From Puccinia triticina (taxonomy: Eukaryota; Basidiomycota; Pucciniomycetes; Pucciniales; Pucciniaceae), in assembly GCF_026914185.1 (NCBI RefSeq), contig NC_070565.1, positions 2,418,001 through 2,482,000 on the forward strand: a stretch of DNA of 64,000 nucleotides, given 5' to 3'. The notes below the pieces were generated by a model, which searched no databases, was not told the DNA's origin, and was given only the letters and a program-made list of their open reading frames with translations. Below are positions 56,742 through 64,000 of the stretch, piece by piece. The translations under genes and the position numbers were made by a program. Numbering within the stretch: the first letter of the stretch is position 1; each line of letters opens with the position of its first letter.

Positions 56742-58148
56742 TTAGAGACGACAAGATCTACACTCTAGCGTTGAATGGTCAACTCCAAACATGATCTTCA
56801 AGGCCTCTCGACTAGGATGACCGGCGCGGTTGTGGAGGAGCGAGCTATCAGCGATTGCGCTTCTAGCAACAAGTAGATGAGATTGCTCACCTTGAGGGTT
56901 GATCGGCTTGCCGTCAAGAACAAACACGTTCCCCTGCACCTTCCCTTTGAGAACCGGCAAGTCAAGGTGAAGATCCATGACCACAAACTCGGGGGAATTG
57001 GGATTGAGGGTTCCGGCTGGTTTTTGAACAACGCATCCCTTGCAGAAAAGACGTCCTGAACTGATCAGAGGTTGAACAACTCGCGGGACGTGAAGAGCTT
57101 TCAATCGGATTGATGCTCCTAGGCCGTTGTCGATGTGTACATAGCCAGTACCTTCAACTTTCATAGATTGACCGTCAGCAATCTCCAGGGATGACAAGAG
57201 CTTCTTGTATGATGAGAAGTGTTCCTTTTTTGGGAACAGATGATCGGAGCATCCGGAGTCAAGGAACATTGTCATGTTCGAGTGAGCTGACAGGGCCTTC
57301 TTTGGATTGATACACCTATACGCTCCGTCACTCGAAATGCTGGCGGAATCAGAATCGTCGTTTACGGCTGCCTTAGCTTGTTTCTTTCCCTTCTTCTTTT
57401 TCTTGAGGCCAGGGTGAAGCTGCCAGCATTTGCTGGCCGGATGAGAAGTTGCTGGATTATGAACTCCACGTTTGCAAAAAGGGACCATAGCCATTAGAGC
57501 GGATTCGGTCTTGATTGTTTGGGAGTCGGCACTTGAGATTGAAACCCCCGATAAGCTGTTGATTTTTCCTTGGATGAGTTCCTTCACTTCTTCGACCGTC
57601 AAAGGGCGTTTGTCGGCCAGTCGATCCTTGAACGAAATGAGAGAATCAGGGAGCTTTGCGATAATTTGTTTGGAGAACAAGTGCTCGTGAAGGTGGACAT
57701 CTTTAGGAATTCCGATAATCAGTCCAACAGAAGAGATGGTGGCCAAGTGGGCATTGAGGTCTTCAAAGAAGGTAGGCAAATCTTTGCCAAAGGTGAGGTT
57801 GCAAAAGGACTGATAAACCTTGGCTTGGTTTTTGGCCGAATTGGATTCATAGCTTGTAGACAGGAGCTTCCACAATTTTCGTGGATCTCGTCGGTTGGTG
57901 TCGGTAACAAACTTGTTATTGTTAAGTTGTCCCATGGTGCGTACCAAAATACCCGCAGCCTTTCCTCGCCTTGCTTCATAGATCTCAAACTTCGTTTCGT
58001 CGGTCTCAGGAGGAGCTTCAATGTCACAAAGGAGATACTTGTCAAGGTTGAGTTCTTGACAGTAAGCAAGGATCTGGGTCTTCCATTCTGCCCAGGTGGT
58101 TTTGCCAAGGCTTGGTACGGTGTCTTTCGCTGTCTTTTCGTACGACAT
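56742..58148 (-). CDS. Copia gag-protease (plus integrase HHCC start)
   Basis: About 468 codons from the ATG at 58148 (a TTG three codons upstream is not needed). Gag: TWAEWKTQILAYCQELNLDK and the UBN2-type body. Variant zinc motif: CKRGVHNPATSH then CWQLHPGL (about 57480-57415), followed by a Lys-rich stretch. Protease: MFLDSGCSDHLFPK near 57275-57240 (DSG). The ORF ends within the integrase zinc-binding domain: HNRAGHPSREALK and CRSCRL. The stop TAA at 56742 is followed by the rest of integrase in the +1 frame. Confidence 0.85.
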   Translation of the reverse strand: MSYEKTAKDTVPSLGKTTWAEWKTQILAYCQELNLDKYLLCDIEAPPETDETKFEIYEARRGKAAGILVRTMGQLNNNKFVTDTNRRDPRKLWKLLSTSYESNSAKNQAKVYQSFCNLTFGKDLPTFFEDLNAHLATISSVGLIIGIPKDVHLHEHLFSKQIIAKLPDSLISFKDRLADKRPLTVEEVKELIQGKINSLSGVSISSADSQTIKTESALMAMVPFCKRGVHNPATSHPASKCWQLHPGLKKKKKGKKQAKAAVNDDSDSASISSDGAYRCINPKKALSAHSNMTMFLDSGCSDHLFPKKEHFSSYKKLLSSLEIADGQSMKVEGTGYVHIDNGLGASIRLKALHVPRVVQPLISSGRLFCKGCVVQKPAGTLNPNSPEFVVMDLHLDLPVLKGKVQGNVFVLDGKPINPQGEQSHLLVARSAIADSSLLHNRAGHPSREALKIMFGVDHSTLECRSCRL

Positions 58149-58205
58149 AGCGTTCAAGCTTGGAGATATTGGTATCTAACAAAAGTCGGTTAACCAGCGC
58201 TAGAC

Positions 58206-58218
58206 TGGGCTCATAACC
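58206..58218 (-). other. Primer-binding site complementary to initiator tRNA-Met anticodon region
   Basis: Just inside the 5' LTR the minus strand reads GGTTATGAGCCCAG; its complement GGGCTCATAACC is the anticodon stem-loop of initiator tRNA-Met (CAU anticodon). Copia-group elements are known to prime from an internally cleaved half of this tRNA. Confidence 0.75.
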
Positions 58219-58732
58219 TTTTAGACAAGTGAGATAAGTGATCCGACTTATGAGGAGCACACGAGCGAGACACACAACAACCAACCTTTTAGACAAGTGA
58301 GATAAGTGATCCGACTTATGAGGAGCACACGAGCGAGACACACAACAACCAACCTGAGACACGAGATGCGTGGATCAGTTGAGGAGAAATGCCGAGTTGA
58401 ATGAATGGTTATTTCATGCACACCTTTTAGACGAGTGAGATAAGTGATCCGACTTATGAGGAGCACACAAGCAAGACACACAACAACCAACCTAAGAGGA
58501 AACAGTGATGAGAACATGGTGATGATAAGAGATAGTGAAAGAACAATACCTGAGACACGAGATGCGTGGATCAGTTGAGGAGAAATGCCGAGTTGAATGA
58601 ATGAAGAAAAAGAGAACCGGTACAATGTGCCCGCGGGCTCTTGACTACATACAACTAGGTCTTTGACTACTGCGGCGAAGCTACTTGAGACTATAACAAG
58701 GTGACTGATAGGAAACCGCGGATAGTTCAATA
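58219..58732 (-). repeat. Copia 5' LTR (514 bp)
   Basis: It contains three copies of a module beginning TTTTAGACAAGTGAGATAAG (plus strand) and two copies of TGAGACACGAGATGCGTGGA, so the LTR is internally repetitive. Confidence 0.93.
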
Positions 58733-60160
58733 AGTCCTGCTTCTTCAATCTGAAATAAAACTCTTTCAAGAATTTGAGTGTATTCCCAAATAAACCGCCA
58801 AATCCCCAGATTTTCTTCTAGTGTCTTGTCATTGTATGTTGAAACATGTCCTTTTATACCACCATTGTCAATAAATACACCTAAGTGTTGCGGTATCTTG
58901 TCCTGCAGGATACACATCATTTGAGCTTGGTAAACTGCCACAGAATTTGTTTCTCCCTGGGGAAGCCTTTTAAGTTGGAATCTTCCTGGTGGTTTATCAA
59001 AGGTGGTTAAGGGTCTTGCACCAGGGGGGGATGTGTTGCACTCTCTAGAGAGTGCCAGGCCGTAATTTTATCATGAACCAGGTCTGAAGTGAGTCCAATG
59101 TGGGTGCTGTCCTCAGTTGCCACTGATCAGGTCTGCAACATGCTGAACTCATCCCCACCTGAAAAAGATGCATGATGAAAGCACTTGCTAGTCAGACTGA
59201 ACTCATGAGTACATCCAGCTGATCTGAAATTCCGTCTTCCTCCATCCTAATTAAACAGCTGATTTATGTACTTCGGCGGCAATCAGTTCTATGCCAACAT
59301 CAAATATTTTTTCACCACAACAAATCCTGGTACAATTCTGAGTTTGGAGAAGTCAATAGATATTCTGTGATGTTTGATTTGTGGAGCCATGATTGAAAGT
59401 CCATAGAAATCTGCCATTCCTATCTCTTTTCCTTGCACTGTTTGATGAACTGTACTGGTACTCAGTTGTCTAGCCTGAATGCCGAGGATTCTACAGGTCA
59501 GAGTGAAGCAAGTGTGTTTTACTGGAGTACTATGCATGCCCAAAGGGTGTCAATTTCATCTTTCTCAGGATCCTTGGGAGGAAGCCTAACCTGCTTGTCT
59601 CTCTAGACATCCTTGCACATAGCAAGAAAATATACCGATCTTCATGTTGATAGGCTCATATTGCAACAGGTTGTGCGCCATCACTCCCACATGGCCAATC
59701 AGGACACGATCTCCACCTGAGCAGATGTGGGTGAGGGAAGTCCCCCAACCATGAAGGATGGCTTTCACTGCGGCGAATGATTATCAAATGTGGTTGTCAG
59801 GAGTCTGGAAGTAATTTGACTTCACCAAAAACTTCATGTCCAAGACAAGGTGTCTTTCCTTTCCAGTGGAGGTGTTTATCCAGCCAGCCAAAGATGTGTG
59901 TCAAGGAAGTGTTGTGTCTCAGTGTCAACTAATGCCCCCTTTCTCAGGGTTGTGGCTGATCACCAGCAGTTTGTAATCTTCTCAGAGGCTCTTGCAGCTG
60001 GCATGCCACTAGTAGTCTGTTGTCTCTGTTCCTGCTCTCCATACACTGGACTAGCTCCGGTGCCAGACTTGACAAGTTGGAACAGTGGTTAACCAAATCT
60101 CTCCAGCGGTCAGAATTTGCGGTGTTGGGCTCCATAATTCCCCAGAAGCTTGACATCCCA
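58733..60160 (-). pseudogene. Gypsy pol, 5' part: protease and RT start
   Basis: Part of the same element as 51191-53495 on the other side of the Copia. RT segment 59025-58738: ARPLTTFDKPPGRFQLKRLP, VYQAQMMCILQDK, HLGVFIDNGGIKGHV and LERVLFQIEEAG, which joins LTISGKK across the insertion. In the catalytic box FIDN replaces the usual DD. Protease region about 59960-59290: GALVDTE (DTG expected), later GKEIGMADFYGLSIMA. Several stops and frame changes occur, and 59033-59285 is not interpretable. Gag was not recognised. From 60160 to 60400 no feature is seen. Confidence 0.65.
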
Positions 60161-60403
60161 TCACATATGTGTTTGCCTGTTTATACCTACAAATGTCTCA
60201 TTTCGGCTGCAGATGGATGAGTAATCTGTAGAGTTTTACAACATTACAAACACCAAATACAAGGCTCAAAGGCAATTGCAGGGTCTATGCATGCTGGGTG
60301 GGACGATACATATTGGAAGGGAGTGTGTGTCCCCGACATCGACCAATTTTGAAGAAGACCTCTCAACCTGGAAGAACCAACTGACTACCCTGCGTGCGGC
60401 ACA

Positions 60404-62616
60404 ATGAGCTCGACATATTGTCTCGGAAAATTCAGCGCTCCGATTTCTTCCGCTCTACACTCTGCACGTTGGGAGGCCCCCCAGATGGGCTTCTTGCAAA
60501 GAGGTCGCTCCCAGCTCCATGTGTATTGCGCACCACGAGAGCGAGTAGGAGATCTCAGCCCAATTGCAAGCGAGCACCTCGAGCCTTTACTTGGACCGAT
60601 ATCGACCTGTTCGACTCCACCGACCAGCCGCAAGATTTCACCTACAGATCATAATCTCATCAAGCTCCGTCTGTTTGTTGTGACCCATCAGGGCACTCCA
60701 CCTGAGTTGTGGAGTTGTGTATTCTGCCATTCCCATCATGTTAACTTGGTTCATACTGCTTTTGCTGCTGCAGGTATTGAGCTGACACAAATCTGGAACT
60801 ATCATCCAAGTGTCTTCTTCAACATCCCCCATTTGGTTATTGACAGGCCCGAACCAGGTGTGACACCCCACGAAGCTTCGCTCATTTCGGCACTTTCACA
60901 ATGCCATACCAACCTGAAGCCCCATCAGCTCAGTGCGCTCGAGTTACTTTGGAGGAATGAGTCAGGAAGTTCTGAAGCTTTGTTGCTCTGGAATCATCCC
61001 ACCAATGCTTGGATTCACCAATTTATGGAGCAGGCCGGCATCAAGACAACGGAAATTCCAGCGGCCGCTACATCTCGAGGATCAATCCTTGCAGACAATA
61101 TGGGTCTGGGAAAGACTTTGACAGCCCTAACTTACGTCCTCGCGACACGTGATCTGGCAGTGGAGTTTCAATGGGCCAATTGGAATACCCGTTCATCTGC
61201 GACATTGGTCATTTGCCCGCTGGCAACGCTGTCCAATTGGGAGAATGAGATCAAACTCCACTTCACCGATCAGGCAATTAATTACCACGTTTTCCACGGA
61301 CCGGCTCGGAAAAAACTCAGGAAGCAGGACCTTCAATCGGCCCTGCTTGTTCTCACGACCTACGAAATGATTGGGGAGGGTGGGAATAGATCAGTCCGAT
61401 ACCAACCAACTGTTGAGTCCCTCGACTTGTGCTGGTTCAGGATTATCTTGGACGAAGCCCAGTGAGTACAGTGGTTGATCATACCTATTGACTGCCACCA
61501 AGACATATTGCTGATGGCATTCATAGCCTGATGAGGAATCCAAGCGCACACCGAACCCAGAACATTCAACAACTTCAGTCGCAGTTTTTACTTTGTTTAA
61601 CGGGGACACCGGTGCAAAATTGCCTCTCAGACCTTCAGAGCTTGATCACAACCTTGAACATTGCACCCTGGGACAACGAACTGATCTGGCAGATATTTCT
61701 GATTCCAAAGGTGAACTGCGGGGCAGCGGAGGCTATCAGGAGTATCACACAATTAATGAACTCCGTCTGTCTGAGAAGAACAAAGGAAGTTTTTTTCGAA
61801 CCTACCGAAGAAGGTTGAGCACGCGGTGGTGGTTAAATTTAGCTCACAGTGGGAGCCACTTTTGAGAGACTTGCATGCCGACTTCATCCGCGCATTTGGA
61901 CAATTGCGGACATCTGGGGAGCAGTGGGACCCAGCGGAGTTTTTCCGCCAATTGACCATGCTTCGCCAACTGTGCAACCACCCAATCTTTGCGCAAGCCA
62001 CGCTGCTAATCCAACCAACCTGGCGGTGGCAAGATTCAGGCAAGGTGGTTCACTTGGTTTCCAGTCTACGCGCCTTTTTGATTGGAGCTCGAGGTATTCA
62101 ACGGCCAAAGGCAGTTGTGTTTTCTAGTTTTGTCGCTTTTTTGGAGATGTGAGCAGGCAATTTGTCTCAGACGCTTGGAGTGCCACATGCTAATTAACAT
62201 CACTACAGAATCGGCCGAGCTCTGGATGAAAATCACATTGAATTCACCCTCCTCACGGGCAACCTAAGTGTCCGAAAGCGTGACGAGAACCTTGACATCT
62301 TTCAAAGCAAGAACAGCTGCAATGTTCTCCTTGCGTCTATCCAGGCAGCAGGAGTGGGGATAGACTTGCGTTGTGCTCAGAATGTATATATGATGGCAAG
62401 TGTGAGCCCCTCTTGCGAGCCATACACTGCCGGCTGACAAAACTTATGACTTCTTAGGAACCCAGTTGGAATCCGGCAAATGAATTCCAAGCAATTGACC
62501 GACTTTACCAATTGGGGCAGGAAAATACAATATGCATATATAGATACTATGTCCAAGGGAGCCTAGAGATGAATATATATCAGGTCCAGAGACGTAAGAC
62601 AGAATTGGCGTTGTAA
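60404..62616 (+). CDS. SNF2-family DNA-dependent ATPase/helicase, four exons
   Basis: Exons 60404-61461, 61527-62148, 62209-62395 and 62458-62616 give about 675 codons. N-terminal about 160 residues unassigned. SNF2 ATPase: LKPHQLSALELLWRNE, Walker A DNMGLGKT (about residue 231), LVICPLATLSNWENE, DEAH formed across intron 1, LTGTPVQNCLSDLQSL. C-terminal helicase lobe: AVVFSSFVAFLE, ALDENHIEFTLLTGN, LASIQAAGVGIDL, EPSWNPANEFQAIDRLYQLG. The pattern resembles Rad5/Rad16-type remodelers but no RING finger is seen. One extra T in a 7-T run (about 61787) breaks the frame; with it discounted the exon total is exactly divisible by three. It is either a recent pseudogene or a sequence error. Confidence 0.85.
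62396..62457 (+). other. GC-AG intron 3 of the SNF2 gene
   Basis: The junction ATG|GCAAGT...CTTCTTAG|GAACCC joins VYMM to EPSWNP in phase 0, as the conserved helicase motif demands. GCAAGT is the strong consensus of the rare GC-AG class. CGGCTGAC is a plausible branch site. Confidence 0.7.
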
Positions 62617-62789
62617 GTATTGGATCATGTCTTCACAGTGTTGTTGAAGGAATTCGCCTGGGAGCTAAGAGATGTGGAATTGAAGGCTCAGTGTACCGAC
62701 GGGAGGCAACGACGAATACAAATTTGCAAAGATGCTTATGCACAACCTACAGGGGGAGGGATGCTCGTCCTCACCATAACCGTCACCCA

Positions 62790-63899
62790 TCAACATAATG
62801 TCACCAGATTAGGCCATGTTATAGGATCTTGTGCGTTCGGGAGCGCTCTTTGGGAGTTGGAGAGTTTGGACAAGTACTGGGTGAAGTAGCAGTTGATAGG
62901 AAGGTTGCGCGGCACGTTTCTGAAGGTGCTTGACGCAGGAAGATCCGAAGGTTTCCTGCGGACCTCGAGAATGTAATCATGAACATAGATCCGTCCATTT
63001 GTGTTGACCTTTTTGTTGGCATAAATGTGATCTAACTGGGCCGCCAAATCTCCGAATTCAGAGGATCTCCAAGACAACGGCATCTTCACGAGTGTGCGAG
63101 GTGGGGTGGTTTCCGTCTCAGACGTAGTCTTGATGTTATCGAAGAGTGATCGGACGGCAGGGCTAACAGGAAGCGTACAGAGAGTATCTTGACGGTGTTG
63201 TTGCACCTGCAAATCAGTAGTGGGAGCATGATCAGTTTGAGAAGTAGCAAGTGCGCAAGATGACATGGCTACCTGCATGCGGATCTTGGCCTTGCACTCA
63301 GATTGTTTCTTCTTCAACTTCTGTTCTGGCGAGAATCGGCCGAGTCTGAGGCCGTCCTGCCTGCCAATGAACCACCGATGAAGCAGTCCCATGGGGATGG
63401 ACTGGTTTCCAGCCTCGGCGGGATTGATGAAGAACAATTTGAAAACTCCGGCCTTATATGCATTCGACCAATGCTTCACGACAAACTTTGCAAACAACTG
63501 GTTCCAATGGGCATCCCACGGATGATCCCACGCAAACGTGTAACCTGGAAAGTTGGATTTTGCCAGGTCTTGCAAGAAAATGGTTCTGAGTATAGGGTGG
63601 ATTGTTTGAGATTTGCCTACTAGAGCCTCCGGGGGAATGGGATCTATTGGGTGCATTAAGATGGAATCCGGGATATTAGAGCTGACATGGAAGTCGTGGG
63701 CTGAAGGACGGATTTGCCAATCATTGGATATTGGTTTCTTGCGAGCAGTGGCTAAATTGAGGACGGTTCTGATGAATGCCGCCACGCTCCGAGAGCATGG
63801 TGACTTGAAGTCAGGAAGAAGAGTTGAGTATATGGCATTGATTTTGGTCACCCCGTTTGGAGGTTTCCCAGATGAGAAACTATTCTTCGAGGATGACAT
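62790..63899 (-). CDS. Hypothetical protein of 369 residues, probably a multicopy rust family
   Basis: An uninterrupted frame runs from ATG at 63899 to TGA at 62790. Motifs: ILMHPIDPIPPEALVGKSQT, FPGYTFAWDHPWDAHWNQLF, WSNAYKAGVFKLFFINP, MGLLHRWFIGRQDGLRLGRF, then a Lys-rich segment. The C-terminal part holds LSWRSSEFGDLAAQLDHIYA and GRIYVHDYILEVRRK. I associate this W/F-rich pattern with an amplified uncharacterised family in rust fungi, from memory and unverified. There is no signal peptide or membrane segment. It converges with the SNF2 gene, 173 bp apart. No function is proposed. Confidence 0.6.
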   Translation of the reverse strand: MSSSKNSFSSGKPPNGVTKINAIYSTLLPDFKSPCSRSVAAFIRTVLNLATARKKPISNDWQIRPSAHDFHVSSNIPDSILMHPIDPIPPEALVGKSQTIHPILRTIFLQDLAKSNFPGYTFAWDHPWDAHWNQLFAKFVVKHWSNAYKAGVFKLFFINPAEAGNQSIPMGLLHRWFIGRQDGLRLGRFSPEQKLKKKQSECKAKIRMQVAMSSCALATSQTDHAPTTDLQVQQHRQDTLCTLPVSPAVRSLFDNIKTTSETETTPPRTLVKMPLSWRSSEFGDLAAQLDHIYANKKVNTNGRIYVHDYILEVRRKPSDLPASSTFRNVPRNLPINCYFTQYLSKLSNSQRALPNAQDPITWPNLVTLC

Positions 63900-64000
63900 G
63901 GAGGGAGAGGATGAGAAATTGCAGAGGAGTGAAGTGGCTGGGAGCCAATGATGATGGCATTAAGTATTGCGACATTGAGCAATGCACACGGAGAGACAAA

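Larger units (their letters stand above)
53501..58732 (-). mobile_element. Full-length young LTR/Copia element inserted in Gypsy pol
   Basis: 5232 bp with two 514-bp LTRs that I find identical except at one position (A/G near 54000 and 58719). The 5-bp duplication AGTCC lies at 53496-53500 and 58733-58737; boundaries could shift by one base (AAGTC). It splits the Gypsy RT exactly, so it is younger than that element. On the minus strand: 5' LTR 58732-58219, half-tRNA-type primer site, gag-protease ORF, integrase-RT-RNase H ORF, polypurine tract, 3' LTR 54014-53501. LTR ends read TATTGAAC...CTAAAA rather than TG...CA. Confidence 0.93.

Noticed and set aside
59033..59285. Separate LTR starting TGTTGCACTC after a G-run
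   Set aside because: No matching end or target duplication found; it may simply be degenerate Gypsy sequence between protease and RT.
1..64000. tRNA or rRNA genes
   Set aside because: No cloverleaf with A- and B-box sequences or rRNA core was seen by eye; matches such as GGTTCGATCC near 55437 lie inside Copia pol.

Overview
The window looks like repeat-dense nuclear DNA of a basidiomycete, most likely a rust fungus (Pucciniales, Puccinia-like). Reasons: short introns of 60-90 nt with ordinary fungal splice signals, Copia and chromodomain-type Gypsy retrotransposons, a MULE/FAR1-type transposase relic, and almost no single-copy coding DNA. There are no operons, Shine-Dalgarno sites or bacterial genes. 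The organism assignment is inference.

Layout. 1-3.9 kb: a decayed Copia element on the minus strand beside a truncated Copia pol on the plus strand with its 3' LTR. 3.9-5.7 kb: a Gypsy gag-protease relic. 7.1-8.8 kb: two solo LTRs with perfect 5-bp target duplications. 9-16 kb: a chain of minisatellites, including arrays whose 28-29 bp unit is itself a perfect hairpin; these flank a short relic resembling the Spo11/TopoVI-A TOPRIM domain. 16.4-20.6 kb: a coiled-coil relic, a hypothetical minus-strand gene, GC-rich palindromes, and a TG...TA element containing a further solo LTR. 20,732-29,663: a complete 8.9-kb Gypsy chromovirus-like element with 691-bp LTRs and TTTTA target duplication, interrupted by a solo LTR and inactivated only by point-mutation stops. 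30-38.5 kb: LTR remnants, a spliced hypothetical gene, an acyl-CoA dehydrogenase pseudogene, an inverted pair of membrane-anchor exons (one GH5-glucanase-like), and a MULE transposase relic. 39,280-50,402: an 11.1-kb CACTA-type element (CACTACCAAG ends, TAA duplication, about 575-bp inverted ends) carrying a mirror-image satellite and several nested elements. 51.2-60.2 kb: a decayed Gypsy pol on the minus strand split by a very young Copia (53,501-58,732) with about 99.8% identical 514-bp LTRs. 60.4-64 kb: the only host-like genes, a four-exon SNF2-family ATPase (+) and a convergent 369-codon hypothetical gene (-).

How the parts relate: nearly everything is transposon-derived, and several target duplications fix the order of nesting. 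The most notable signals are the hairpin-unit satellite with its Spo11-like relic, the CACTA element with a mirrored satellite plus small relatives with 3-bp duplications, and the contrast between a deamination-decayed Gypsy and a nearly pristine Copia. All identifications are by eye; no database search was run.
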